The notes beneath the pieces are model-generated. The model saw only the letters and a program-made list of their open reading frames with translations, was not told the origin of the DNA and did not search any database. The translations under genes and the position numbers were made by a program. This document shows, in pieces, positions 25,385 through 34,562 of a DNA stretch of 64,000 bases. Each line of letters begins with the position of its first letter. Positions within the stretch are counted from its first letter, which is position 1. The DNA comes from Candidatus Koribacter versatilis Ellin345 (GTDB lineage: Bacteria > Acidobacteriota > Terriglobia > Terriglobales > Acidobacteriaceae): positions 4,712,001 to 4,776,000 of the forward strand of contig NC_008009.1 in the NCBI RefSeq assembly GCF_000014005.1, in the 5' to 3' direction.

Positions 25385-26515
25385 TCATTTCCTTCCCTGA
25401 GTCCGTTCCAGCACAAAGCGGTCCAGCGCCAGCAGCAATTCTTCACGGTTGGAATACGGTCCAGGCTGATAGCCCTTAGATGAGATGCCTGCCTGTGCCA
25501 GGTCGGAGAGTTCCCAGTCCTGCTTGTTGGTGATGTCCCAGAATTCAATCGCATCGTTGGGGTTGAAACCCGGCTTGGCAATCTCATCCGGGTGGAAATG
25601 CCATTCGCAGACGATCTCCGTCTGGTCCGCGGCCTTCGGCCACATGGTGAAGGTCAGCATGTAATCCGGATGCAGGTTCAAAAAGAAGTTCGGCAGCAGG
25701 CAGTAGTAATAGACATGCCGCTCGTCAGCGCTGCTCAAACCCGGCAGCGCACAGCGGATGGAATTGCCATCCATCGTTAAGCTCTTGACGCCATCGCGGA
25801 GGTCCATGCGTCCGCCCAGGTAGGTAGGTTGCGGCGGTTCGTTATCGCCACTCATGTAATGCGACTGCTTCTGCAACAGCGGATGAACAATCGGGCAGTG
25901 CAGGCATTCCGAGTAGTTCTGGATGACCAGCTTCCAATTGGCCTTCAGGTGATAGACGCGCCGCTCCACCATCTGCAATTCTTCCATCCGCCACGGACGA
26001 AACTTCTGGTCGAGCCCGGCCAGGTGCTCCGAGAACGGTATCGGATGCGCCGAGAGATTGATGAAGATATGCCCATCCCAAACCTCCGCAGCCACGTGGT
26101 TGAGCGGATAATCGGCCTCGCAGAAGCCCTCAACTTTTTCCATGTGTGGGGCGCGCAGCAGCCCGCCATCCAGCTTGTAAGTCCAGGCATGGTAGCCGCA
26201 CTGGATGCTCCCGCTGAAGCTGCCTGACTCCTGTTTACACAGCTGGGTACCACGATGCCGGCAGACGTTGTGGAAGGCGCGAATGCCGCCCTGTTCGTCG
26301 CGCACAATGATCACGCTGGCATTGGCCACGCGGCGCGTGAAGTAGTCGCCGGCATTCGGAATCTGGTTGGTGCGTCCGGCGCACAACCACATGTCGAAGT
26401 GAATGGCCTCCATCTCGCGCTGAAAATGTGCCGGATCGGTGTAATACTGCTGCGGCAGCGTCATCGCTTCCGAAGCGTCAAGCGCCGGTCTGATGTTGGT
26501 ATATGCCGTGGACAT
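25385..26515 (-). CDS. Rieske non-heme iron oxygenase, alpha subunit
   Basis: Aromatic-ring-hydroxylating-type oxygenase of 376 residues. The Rieske [2Fe-2S] ligands are CRH (85-87) and CGYH (106-109). The mononuclear iron motif is NYSECLHCPIVHP with His206 and His211, and Asn200/Glu203 in the usual places; a C-terminal Asp in the ligand set is likely near DIEFWD-type sequence at the end. No beta subunit, ferredoxin or reductase is adjacent. Substrate unknown; homologues include choline/carnitine and phenylpropionate-type enzymes. Confidence 0.88.
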   Translation of the reverse strand: MSTAYTNIRPALDASEAMTLPQQYYTDPAHFQREMEAIHFDMWLCAGRTNQIPNAGDYFTRRVANASVIIVRDEQGGIRAFHNVCRHRGTQLCKQESGSFSGSIQCGYHAWTYKLDGGLLRAPHMEKVEGFCEADYPLNHVAAEVWDGHIFINLSAHPIPFSEHLAGLDQKFRPWRMEELQMVERRVYHLKANWKLVIQNYSECLHCPIVHPLLQKQSHYMSGDNEPPQPTYLGGRMDLRDGVKSLTMDGNSIRCALPGLSSADERHVYYYCLLPNFFLNLHPDYMLTFTMWPKAADQTEIVCEWHFHPDEIAKPGFNPNDAIEFWDITNKQDWELSDLAQAGISSKGYQPGPYSNREELLLALDRFVLERTQGRK

Positions 26516-26610
26516 GGAAGCCCTCTAACGTGTCAGGATTGCCCATAATTCTAGAGCAACATTCGGCCAGAGTCTTGTTTCCCGAACAAAACCGCACCAA
26601 GGGGATTCCG

Positions 26611-26997
26611 ATGAATGACAAGACATTAACCATCAGCTCTCTGCTCGCCATCCTGTTCTTCTCATTTCACTGGGCCTACGACATCGTTTTCAAGATGGCG
26701 CCGGGCGATCTATCGGCCCTGTTCGGCATTCTTATTTTGGTCGTATGGCTGTATGGAACGCTGGTCGTCGGCGATCGCAGATCGGGCTGCATCATCATGC
26801 TGCTCGGAGGACTCTCAGGACTCTTTGCGCTCGTGCTCCACCTGCGTGGGGCGGGGCTCGTCGGCCCCAGAGTCGCCAACTCCAGCGGAGTCTTCCTCTG
26901 GGTTTGGACACTCCTCGCACTCGGTGGAACCTCAGCTTTCTCGACGATCCTCGCGGCCAGGGCGCTGTGGAAGGGCGCGCGAGCAGCGCGGCCCTAA
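26611..26997 (+). CDS. Small integral membrane protein, unknown
   Basis: A 128-residue protein with about four TM segments (SSLLAILFFSFHWAYDIV, LFGILILVVWLYGTLVV, CIIMLLGGLSGLFALVLHL, FLWVWTLLALGGTSAF). The start at 26611 is chosen because AAGGGGA precedes it; the frame is open further upstream without a signal. A REP-like element follows 16 bp after the stop. Confidence 0.6.
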   Translation: MNDKTLTISSLLAILFFSFHWAYDIVFKMAPGDLSALFGILILVVWLYGTLVVGDRRSGCIIMLLGGLSGLFALVLHLRGAGLVGPRVANSSGVFLWVWTLLALGGTSAFSTILAARALWKGARAARP

Positions 26998-27013
26998 GAG
27001 CACACACGTACCT

Positions 27014-27070
27014 CTGTCATGGTGAGCGAAGAATCCGCATACCGATGCGGATTCGCAGTCGAACCATCCC
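27014..27070 (+). repeat. REP-like intergenic palindromic element, copy 1
   Basis: Begins ctgtcatggtgagcgaag and ends gcagtcgaaccatccc. The centre is a perfect 10-bp hairpin (gaatccgcat / atgcggattc, 4-nt loop). Five related copies occur elsewhere in the window. Confidence 0.8.
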
Positions 27071-27107
27071 TATCGCCACAGCAACGGTAGAATCGGGGAC
27101 GAAAACT

Positions 27108-27377
27108 ATGCCCTCAACGCGTCAGTTCGTAACTGCCACCGCATGTGGAGTTCTAACGACATTTGTCCTCATGCTCGCGTCCACGATCAAGAGCGCGAGC
27201 TCAGTTGCTGAAGTCCTGCTCACGCCGGGAGCACGTGCAGCAGTATCGGTGTACGGTGGCCTCCACGGTGGCGAACCGATCGCCCTCCTAATCATTGCGA
27301 ACGCATTTTTTTATGGATTCATTGCGCTTGCAGCCCTAGTCGTGCGATCCCATCTGTCATCCTACAAAACCGAGTAG
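27108..27377 (+). CDS. Small membrane protein, unknown
   Basis: An 89-residue protein with two hydrophobic segments: TACGVLTTFVLMLASTI near 11-27 and IALLIIANAFFYGFIALAALVV near 58-79. GTCAGTTCG-type flanks show no ribosome site stronger than GGGGAC before the ATG. Preceded by a REP-like element. No family recognised. Confidence 0.5.
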   Translation: MPSTRQFVTATACGVLTTFVLMLASTIKSASSVAEVLLTPGARAAVSVYGGLHGGEPIALLIIANAFFYGFIALAALVVRSHLSSYKTE

Positions 27378-27524
27378 GTTTTGTTTTCATGTTTCCCAAG
27401 CGAGACCCGGGGCACCCAAGCGGTCTCGTGAAGGAAAATGGAAAGAGAAATTGTGATGCAAGCAGAGCCGTGACATCCGCCAAATCTCAAGCCAAACGTG
27501 ATAGCGTTCTGATTAAGAGGACGT

Positions 27525-29330
27525 ATGTCCCACCGATGTCTCGTTTGGTTTAGTTCCCTCCTCGTCATTCCTTTCGCTTATTCCCAAACTGCTGCGCCCA
27601 ATGCGAGCCCTGCGCCCACGTTCGAATCCAAAGTGCGTGCCGTGCTGGTGGACGTGGTCGTAATTGGCGGGAAGGGGGAGCCAGTTCTCGGCTTGCACAA
27701 GCAGGACTTTCGGGTGACGGAAGACGGCAAGCCGCAGACCATTTCCTCGTTCGAGGAGCATACGGGCGTACCGCCGACTGAGGTCAAACTGCCCCCGATG
27801 CCGCCCGGGGTGTTTACAAACTTTCCTGCGCTGCTGAAGGCCGATACGGTGAATGTGCTGCTCGTGGACGCGCTGAACACGCAGACGCAAGACCAGTCCT
27901 TCAGTCGTTCGCAGATGATCAAGTACTTGAAGACGATTCCGCCGGGCGCACACATCGCGATTTTTACGTTGACGTCGCAACTGCGGATGCTTCAGGAATT
28001 CACGACCGATTCTTCGGTATTGTTGGCGGCGCTGAATGACCCTGCGGTCGCTGGTCCCCATCAGTCGCCGTTACTCCAGTCCCAAGTGGAAAAGGACGCT
28101 TACGAGCGGCTGGGAGCAATGGTCGCCCTCGCACCGAGCGCACCGATGCAGAACTTGGCCAAGGAGGCGGTCAACCCGGCGCTCGCAGTGAAGCAGATGC
28201 TGGAGGAAACCGTTGTGCGGATCACCGAGTCGCGGGTCCAGATCACGCTGCGAGCAATGCAGCAACTGGGCCGCTATCTCGGGAGCTTTCCGGGCCGCAA
28301 AAATGTGATCTGGATCTCCGGCTCGTTTCCCATCAACTTTATGGCGGATCCCAGTTTGCCGGATCCGAACGCCGTGGTACGGGGATTTCAAGGCGAAATT
28401 CAAAGGACGGCTGACCTTCTTACCGCGGCGCAGGTGGCAGTTTATCCGGTCGGGGCGGCAGGCCTGAGAGTGGACGCGCTCTACCAAGCCAACGCAAAAG
28501 AGATTGGGTTTTACAGCACGGGCGGGTTCGTTCAGGACCAGGTGCAAGGGCTGCATGCGGGAATTGACGAGCGGGCTGGCAACGATCTGACGATGGAGGA
28601 GATGGCCAAGGACACCGGAGGTCAGGCTTTCTACAACAGCAACGGGATTAACGATGTTCTGACCCGTATTACGAACAACGGTATGCGCTACTACGAGATC
28701 AGCTATACGTCGACCAACACGAAGGTGGACGGGAGTTACCGGCATATCTCCGTGGAGCTGCTCAAAGGAAAGCACAAGCTCTCTTATCGTCGCGGATACT
28801 ACGCGCTGGATGCTGCGGCCGTTCGGCAATCGGAACTTGAGGCCGCACCCGATCCTTTGCTGCCCCTGGTGGGATTCGCCGTGCCTGATGTTGCGCAGAT
28901 CCTCTATAAGCTGCGCGTGTTGCCGTCGAGCCCGCAACCGGCAGTTGATGCTACCCCTGCGGGGAGCAACCGCGACTTGAAAGGGCCAGTGACACGCTAC
29001 GACGTTGACTTTGCCGTCGCGCCGGATGACCTCAAGTACGACATTGGTCCGGACGGTACTCGGCACGGCGACGTCGAAGTGAAACTTGTCGCATATGATT
29101 CCAGCGGGAAGCCCGTGAACATGGTGAGTGGGAGGAAGGCGATGTCCCTGGATCCGCAAACGTACGCTACTTTGCAGAAGGTGGGGCTTCAGATCCACGA
29201 ACAGATCGATGTTCCGAGCAAGGGCGATTTTCACCTTCGCACAGGCATTTACGATTTGAAGTCGAGCAACGCCGGAACCCTCGGAATCAAAATGAAAGAT
29301 GTGGCCGCGTCGCAGCAAGCGACGAAGTAG
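27525..29330 (+). CDS. Secreted VWFA-related protein (601 residues)
   Basis: Second acidobacterial VWFA-type protein in the window. The signal peptide ends near AYSQ (20). The N-terminal module has RAVLVDVVVIGGKGEPVLGL and QDFRVTEDGKPQTISSFEEH, as in the protein at 10858. The VWA fold follows (VNVLLVDALNTQ, GAHIAIFTL, GRKNVIWISGSFP, VAVYPVGAAG), with MIDAS residues that look degenerate (DALNTQ rather than DxSxS). The C-terminal part after YYEISYTSTN, YRRGYYA is a beta-rich domain found in long members. Extracytoplasmic role unknown. No terminator follows. Confidence 0.82.
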   Translation: MSHRCLVWFSSLLVIPFAYSQTAAPNASPAPTFESKVRAVLVDVVVIGGKGEPVLGLHKQDFRVTEDGKPQTISSFEEHTGVPPTEVKLPPMPPGVFTNFPALLKADTVNVLLVDALNTQTQDQSFSRSQMIKYLKTIPPGAHIAIFTLTSQLRMLQEFTTDSSVLLAALNDPAVAGPHQSPLLQSQVEKDAYERLGAMVALAPSAPMQNLAKEAVNPALAVKQMLEETVVRITESRVQITLRAMQQLGRYLGSFPGRKNVIWISGSFPINFMADPSLPDPNAVVRGFQGEIQRTADLLTAAQVAVYPVGAAGLRVDALYQANAKEIGFYSTGGFVQDQVQGLHAGIDERAGNDLTMEEMAKDTGGQAFYNSNGINDVLTRITNNGMRYYEISYTSTNTKVDGSYRHISVELLKGKHKLSYRRGYYALDAAAVRQSELEAAPDPLLPLVGFAVPDVAQILYKLRVLPSSPQPAVDATPAGSNRDLKGPVTRYDVDFAVAPDDLKYDIGPDGTRHGDVEVKLVAYDSSGKPVNMVSGRKAMSLDPQTYATLQKVGLQIHEQIDVPSKGDFHLRTGIYDLKSSNAGTLGIKMKDVAASQQATK

Positions 29331-29576
29331 ACGTTGGTTGCACGCAGCATCTGGAACACTTAATTCGAGGACAGACCGCACGTTCACCATATTTTGAGTT
29401 CAACTCCTAAGCCTCACCCCATGTGTCGCGTCACTTACCGTTGCCGGTGACCCATCTCACGCGCACCCGTGTTCCCGGTCACAGATTTCGTGACACCACC
29501 CCGCTACCATGCCTAACTGGGGCATTCCCAATCACAGTTCTGTTCTTTGACAATTCACCCTTTCATCGGACAATGC

Positions 29577-29630
29577 CTGCCGTGGTGATCGAAGAATCCG
29601 CAGACGAAACGGATTCGTAGTGGAGCCACC
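29577..29630 (+). repeat. REP-like element, divergent copy 2
   Basis: Shares the order ggtgatcgaag, aatccg hairpin arm, cggattcgtagtggagcc with copy 1 but with several substitutions. The inner hairpin is gaatccg / cggattc. It lies in the 650-bp gap before the FecR-domain gene. Confidence 0.55.
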
Positions 29631-29650
29631 GTGTCTCTCAGATTTGGCCA

Positions 29651-29748
29651 AGTAACTCTTTTGTTTTTAATATTTTGCCTGTAACCCCTTTGGATAGAAT
29701 ATTTTGCGAGCTATGCAATCGCTAACCCTCATGTTTTGAAGATTTTGC
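29651..29748 (+). repeat. Three degenerate direct repeats, gTAACyCyTTTG...GAATATTTTGC type
   Basis: Units at 29651-29678, 29681-29707 and 29721-29748 share a 5' TAAC(C/T)C motif, a central T-rich part and a 3' (A)TATTTTGC or GATTTTGC end. The gap 29331-29983 otherwise has no gene; after the units comes a G/C-skewed stretch (gggggaggggtacactcacc, 29760 on) that may fold. The array lies about 240 bp upstream of the FecR gene ATG and could be a multi-site regulator-binding region. Confidence 0.6.
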
Positions 29749-29983
29749 ATTTTTTCATGGGGGAGGGGTACACTCACCCCCCAAACCTGCTTGGCCGGCT
29801 CCTTCCCCTCGTCTGAGTGGGCGCAACTAAAGGATTGACGCGGGGTTTACATCTCTGGCTATGGAAATCATAATTTCCAGGGAAAACAGAGACGACATTG
29901 AGCTGTACACACAGGGTTCGTCCGGCAGTACGCCGCGGAACGCTGTGCGCGAAGCAAGGCGGTCTCTCAGGGGAGGACAGGCC

Positions 29984-32356
29984 ATGAGGTTCATGAGGGG
30001 GGCATTTCTGAACGCAGTCCTGGCGACAGCAGTCACCGCCGGGTTCGCGTTCGCGCAGGACGCGCCACCGCCGCCGGATTCTCAGTATCCGGCGACGAGC
30101 AATTCTGCACAGAATGATTCCGGACAGTACGCCACACCGGATTCCAACACCATTCCGCAGTATTCCGCGCCGTCACCAAAGTATTCGTCACCTTCGGCAG
30201 ATCAGCCCGAGGAAGGCGGATATCCGCAATCGGCACAGTCGCAAAATGCGCCTCCGCCACCGGCAGACGCGCAGCAGGCGAATGCGAACGGTGAGGACAA
30301 CGACGACTCGCAGGACCCATCGCGCCGCGTAGCGCGTATGCAGTTCATGGACGGGCAAGTTTCCATCCAGCCCGGCGGCGTGAACGACTGGGTTGCGGGA
30401 ACGCTGAACCGCCCGATGACCACCGGCGATAACGTTTGGACCGACCAGAATTCGAAAGCCGAATTGAACGTCGGTACCGGCACGTTCCGCATGGGCGCGG
30501 AAACCAGCGTCACGCTGGCGAATGTTGCCGATAAGACCACGCAGTTGCAGGTGCACCAGGGCACGCTGAATTTGCGCGTGCGTCACCTGTACGACGGCGA
30601 AACCTACGAGATCGACACGCCGAACATGGCGTTCACCGTGCAGAAGCCCGGCGATTACCGCTTTGACGTGGACCCGAACGGCGACACTTCGTTCGTCACG
30701 GTTTGGAAGGGCGAAGGCAACGCCACCGGCGACGGACCATCCGTAGCGGTGCGTCAGGGTGAAAAGGCGAAGTTCTCGAATGGAACTTCGATGGCGTACA
30801 CGGTGGATCGCGCGCCCGGACAAGATGAGTTCGACGAGTGGGCGGTCGCACGCGATCGCCACGACGAGAATTCCACGTCGGCGAAATATGTATCGCCTGA
30901 CGTGATTGGTTCGAGCGATCTCGACGACTACGGCACCTGGAAGAAGGACGACCAGTACGGAAACGTCTGGATCCCGAACGACCAGAATGACAACTGGCAA
31001 CCCTATAGCGACGGCAATTGGGCCTATCAGCAGCCATACGGCTGGACGTGGATCGGCGCCGAGCCTTGGGGCTTTGCTCCGTATCACTATGGCCGTTGGG
31101 TGCAGGGCGGCTGGGGCTGGGGCTGGACGCCCGGACCGTACGCTTACTGGGGCGCGCCGTATTACGCTCCCGCACTCGTCGGCTGGTATGGCGGTGGTTT
31201 CGGTATCGGCATAGGCTTCGGCGGCGGCTGGGGTTGGTGCCCGCTGGGGTGGGGTGAGGCCTATCATCCTTGGTACCACCACGGACATTCGTACTTCAAT
31301 CACGTGAATGTGACGAATACGCACATCACCAACATCAACAACATTCACAACAACTACGGCAACCATGGCCAGCCGGCGAATTATCGCCACGGCTTGGTGG
31401 TCGCGAATGGTAAGGCTGTCACGAGCGGCATGAACATTCGCAATAACCGGATGAATGTGACCGCGCAGCAGCGGACCGCAATGTTGCAGCACCCGGTCAA
31501 CAATCGCAGCCTCGGAAACGAGCTGCGTCCGACGGCACAGAGCCGCATCGGCGGCCAGACCCGCGCGTCCGTTGCACCTCCGGCGCGTACTGCGAACCGA
31601 CCGACGTACTCGCACCTTGCGCCGCCGGCACGTGGGCAGAATGGCAATGCGGTGAATGTACGCGCCAACGGCGGCATTAACACGACACGCCCGAGCGCCG
31701 GCTTGAACAACGGCCGCAACGGTGTAGTCGCGAACAACGGCCATGCACCTGCGCCGATGACGCGCAACGTACCGCATCCGCCGAGCGCTACTCCAGGCTC
31801 GTCCAACAACAGCCACTACGTTCCGCGTCCGCCGGCAAGTTCTGGCCGGCAGATGCAGAACGCACCGGCAGCGACCACGAATTCGCGTCCGGGAGGCACC
31901 TACGCAAGGCCGGGACAGAGCTACTCTGCTCCGCCGAGCCAGTCACACTCGAGCCAGTCACACAATGTGCCGCGGATGAACGGCCCGGCGCAGCAGTCGT
32001 CGCGCAGCTACGCGGCGCCTCCGAGCCGCAGCTATAACAGCCCGAACTACGGGCGCAGCTACAGCCCAAGTCCCAGCTACGGGCGTTCGTACAGCCCGAG
32101 CCAGGGCTACGGCCGTGCGCCGAGCTACAGCGCACCGCACAACGGTGCACCCAGTGCCCAGCAGCATTACAGTGCACCGCATTACAGTGCGCCAAGCGCG
32201 CCCCACTACAGCTCACCGAGCTACGGTGGTGGCCACGCTTCGGCACCGTCGTACCACGGTGGCGGCAGCTACGGGGGTGGTGGTGGTCACGCCAGCAGCG
32301 GTGGCGGCGGTCACAGCAGCGGTGGTGGTGGCGGCTCGCACGGTGGACATCACTAA
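29984..32356 (+). CDS. Secreted FecR-domain / DUF6600-like protein with low-complexity tail
   Basis: Exported protein of 790 residues. The start at 29984 has GGGGAGGA upstream and gives a clean signal peptide (MRFMRGAFLNAVLATAV...AQ). A disordered Pro/Gln/Ser segment leads to a FecR-like domain (FMDGQVSIQPGG, LNVGTGTFRMGAETSVTLANV, YEIDTPNMAFTVQKPGDYRF). Next is a Trp/Gly/Tyr-rich part (YGWTWIGAEPWGFAPYHYGRW, GGFGIGIGFGGGWGW) typical of DUF6600. The last 300 residues are Ser/Tyr/Pro/Gly/His-rich with near-repeats of SYGRSYSPS and HYSAPS. Likely an envelope or surface protein. A terminator follows. Confidence 0.82.
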   Translation: MRFMRGAFLNAVLATAVTAGFAFAQDAPPPPDSQYPATSNSAQNDSGQYATPDSNTIPQYSAPSPKYSSPSADQPEEGGYPQSAQSQNAPPPPADAQQANANGEDNDDSQDPSRRVARMQFMDGQVSIQPGGVNDWVAGTLNRPMTTGDNVWTDQNSKAELNVGTGTFRMGAETSVTLANVADKTTQLQVHQGTLNLRVRHLYDGETYEIDTPNMAFTVQKPGDYRFDVDPNGDTSFVTVWKGEGNATGDGPSVAVRQGEKAKFSNGTSMAYTVDRAPGQDEFDEWAVARDRHDENSTSAKYVSPDVIGSSDLDDYGTWKKDDQYGNVWIPNDQNDNWQPYSDGNWAYQQPYGWTWIGAEPWGFAPYHYGRWVQGGWGWGWTPGPYAYWGAPYYAPALVGWYGGGFGIGIGFGGGWGWCPLGWGEAYHPWYHHGHSYFNHVNVTNTHITNINNIHNNYGNHGQPANYRHGLVVANGKAVTSGMNIRNNRMNVTAQQRTAMLQHPVNNRSLGNELRPTAQSRIGGQTRASVAPPARTANRPTYSHLAPPARGQNGNAVNVRANGGINTTRPSAGLNNGRNGVVANNGHAPAPMTRNVPHPPSATPGSSNNSHYVPRPPASSGRQMQNAPAATTNSRPGGTYARPGQSYSAPPSQSHSSQSHNVPRMNGPAQQSSRSYAAPPSRSYNSPNYGRSYSPSPSYGRSYSPSQGYGRAPSYSAPHNGAPSAQQHYSAPHYSAPSAPHYSSPSYGGGHASAPSYHGGGSYGGGGGHASSGGGGHSSGGGGGSHGGHH

Positions 32357-32376
32357 ATTCAACGCGTCAGCAACGG

Positions 32377-32404
32377 AACGCCGCTCTTAGGAGCGGCGTT
32401 TTTT
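32377..32404 (+). terminator. Rho-independent terminator of the FecR-domain gene
   Basis: A 10-bp perfect stem (aacgccgctc / gagcggcgtt) with a TTAG loop is followed by T residues to 32404. Confidence 0.92.
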
Positions 32405-32506
32405 ATGTCCGAAGAAGCCTGCTTCTCGTTGAAAATTCCGTGAAATTCCCGCTGAAACCGTTCATCGCCATTTCATTCATCTGTTGTTCTCAGAGAAGAT
32501 GAAGGT

Positions 32507-33838
32507 ATGGTTTCCTTCCCGCCAGGCTTCCAGTGGGGTGTCTCGACATCGGCGCACCAATTCGAGGGCGGCAACGTGCACAATCAGTGGCACGAGTGGG
32601 AAGCGCGCGGTCGCATCCGCTCCGGAGACAAGTGCGGCTTCGCCTGCAACTGGTGGCACGAAGCAGAAGAAGATCTGGATCGGGCACACGACCTCGGATT
32701 GAACGTGATGCGCCTTTCGCTGGAATGGAGCCGCCTGGAACCTAAGCCGGGCAAGTGGGACAAAGCCGCTGCCCGTCGATACCGCGAGATCTTCAAGGCG
32801 GTCCGCTCGCGCGGAATGCGGATCTTCACTTCCCTGCACCACTTCACGCATCCGCTCTGGTTCGAGTACAAGGGCGCGTTCACCTCGAAGGAAGGGCCAA
32901 AGCTCTTTAACTACTTCGCCGAAAGAGTGATAACCGAATTCGGCGACCTCTGCACGGATTGGGTGACCTTCAATGAGCCGAACGTCTATGCGGCCTTCGG
33001 CTACATGTTCGGAGAGTTTCCTCCCGGCCGAATCAACGACCTCCAAGCTGGCATGGCCGCACTGATCGGCGCGCATCGCGCGCATGCGCTCGCTTACGAC
33101 ACGATCCACCGGCTGCAATCCGACGCAGGGGTTGGGATCGCAGTGAATTACGTGGTGTTCCGCGCCGCGACCGCTTCCCTATCGGACCGCATGCTGGCGC
33201 GGGTTTACGATGCTGCCTTCAACCGGTCGACACTGTCTTTCCTGAAGACCGGTTCGATGCCGGGAACGATGTCGGTGCTCGCAGGGCGCGTACCGGAGGC
33301 CGTAGGGAAGATCGATTTCATCGGATTGAATATCTACAACCGGCTGCATGTGCGCTGGCCAAAAGCGCAGGACAAGGCAGGCGGAATCTTTGTTCCTCCC
33401 GACGTTCCGCAGGGTGACCACGGCGTGGAACTGCCTTACGGCGAAGCCTTCCCCGACGGTGTCATTCCCGCGGTGGAAGTCTACTCGGAGCTGAAGAAGC
33501 CGATCTACATCCTGGAAAACGGAGTGCCCGACCGCACCGATCGGATTCGGCCGTGGGTGATCGTGAAGACGCTGCAGAACATCAGCGACCTGATCCAGCG
33601 GGGCTACGACATTCGCGGCTACTTCCACTGGAGCCTGGTGGACAACTTCGAGTGGAACGAAGGATGGAAGCTGCGTTTCGGATTGTTCGAAGTGGATCCG
33701 CGCACGCAGAAACGCTCACCCCGCCTGAGTGCGCGTTTGTATCGCGACATCGTGACACAGAACGCGATCAGCGATGCAACCCTCGAGCACTTTGGCAAAC
33801 TACCCGCCACGAAGAACGGAAGCAGCGTCGCGCCTTAG
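32507..33838 (+). CDS. Glycoside hydrolase family 1 (beta-glucosidase-like)
   Basis: Retaining glycosidase of 443 residues with no signal peptide, so probably cytoplasmic. FQWGVSTSAHQFEGG (8-22) is the GH1 opening. The acid/base is Glu157 in TFNEPN and the nucleophile Glu337 in YILENG. Aglycone and subsite features include FHWSLVDNFEWNEGW. Length is close to the usual 440-480. Substrate probably a beta-glucoside or beta-galactoside. Convergent with the glycosyltransferase gene. Confidence 0.93.
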   Translation: MVSFPPGFQWGVSTSAHQFEGGNVHNQWHEWEARGRIRSGDKCGFACNWWHEAEEDLDRAHDLGLNVMRLSLEWSRLEPKPGKWDKAAARRYREIFKAVRSRGMRIFTSLHHFTHPLWFEYKGAFTSKEGPKLFNYFAERVITEFGDLCTDWVTFNEPNVYAAFGYMFGEFPPGRINDLQAGMAALIGAHRAHALAYDTIHRLQSDAGVGIAVNYVVFRAATASLSDRMLARVYDAAFNRSTLSFLKTGSMPGTMSVLAGRVPEAVGKIDFIGLNIYNRLHVRWPKAQDKAGGIFVPPDVPQGDHGVELPYGEAFPDGVIPAVEVYSELKKPIYILENGVPDRTDRIRPWVIVKTLQNISDLIQRGYDIRGYFHWSLVDNFEWNEGWKLRFGLFEVDPRTQKRSPRLSARLYRDIVTQNAISDATLEHFGKLPATKNGSSVAP

Positions 33839-33839
33839 C

Positions 33840-34562
33840 TTAGGCTTCCTTCCAGTACTGATGATCGCGGAGGAAGTAGCTTTCATTCCAGCTGTTCAGC
33901 GCCGTTTTCAGGAACATGCGCACGATCTTGAGATGGCCCATTTTCTGAAAGCGACGGTTCGTTGTTGAAACCGATCCGCGCACGATACCGAAGCGGCGCG
34001 GAGAAACCTGTTTGGTCAGCAGGTAATCTTCCGCGTACAGGGCCTTCTCATTGAACCCTCCAAGCTCGTTGAACTTTGCGCGCTCGAAGAGCATGAACAT
34101 TCCGGTGGCGAAGGGCTTCGTCCACGAGGCGAAATATTGCACGAGGTTGTTGCCGATATACAGCGCATGGTCGCTCAACCGGCCGTTCGAGCACCAGATA
34201 TTGGTCGTGAGGCAATGCAGGTTTCGGCGCCGCATCGTTTCCGTCGCACGACGAAGCAGCGTCGGATCTTCGAGCTCAATGTCGGCGTCAATAAACAACG
34301 CATAGCGGGTCGTGGCAAGTTTTGCCCCTGCATTTCGACCGACCGAAGGCAGGCCGCCGGCAATTACTTCGACATTTAGATAAGCGTCGAATGATCGAGC
34401 AATTTCGGGAGTTCCGTCAGTTGAGCTGGCGTCAGCAACGAATACTTTGGTACGCGCCAACTGCGGATAATCCTGCCTGCTCAAAGAGGTCAAGAGACCC
34501 GGCAGGTTCCGGCTCTCGTTCTTCGCTGGGATAACAATGGTAAGCTCCGCCGTCGTATTCAC
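33840..34562 (-). CDS. Family 2 glycosyltransferase
   Basis: GT-A fold transferase of about 240 residues. The start is a GTG at 34562 with AAGGAG 8 bp upstream, inside the end of the upstream gene; the resulting N-terminus TTAELTIVIPAKNESRNLPGL is exactly the GT2 beginning. VFVADASSTDGT, GRNAGAKLATTRYALFIDADIE (DxD-like) and GGFNEKALYAEDYLL (ED) are the nucleotide-sugar and metal motifs. No TM segment is evident; perhaps a hydrophobic patch near FATGMFMLF. Coupled to the LpxH-like gene by a 131-bp overlap, which suggests shared glycan or lipid-A-type work. Confidence 0.88.
   Translation of the reverse strand: MNTTAELTIVIPAKNESRNLPGLLTSLSRQDYPQLARTKVFVADASSTDGTPEIARSFDAYLNVEVIAGGLPSVGRNAGAKLATTRYALFIDADIELEDPTLLRRATETMRRRNLHCLTTNIWCSNGRLSDHALYIGNNLVQYFASWTKPFATGMFMLFERAKFNELGGFNEKALYAEDYLLTKQVSPRRFGIVRGSVSTTNRRFQKMGHLKIVRMFLKTALNSWNESYFLRDHQYWKEA

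Noticed and set aside
28071-29390. 439-residue - strand frame
   Set aside because: Shadow of the second VWFA gene, which has clear motifs and a signal peptide on the + strand.
29651-29748. CRISPR array
   Set aside because: Only three imperfect units with unequal spacing, no unique spacers of constant size and no cas genes.
30188-31816. 542-residue - strand frame
   Set aside because: Shadow of the FecR-domain gene; Val/Arg-rich with no domain.
34432-34562. Frameshift between the LpxH-like and glycosyltransferase genes
   Set aside because: They are two different complete families, and the transferase has its own start and ribosome site.
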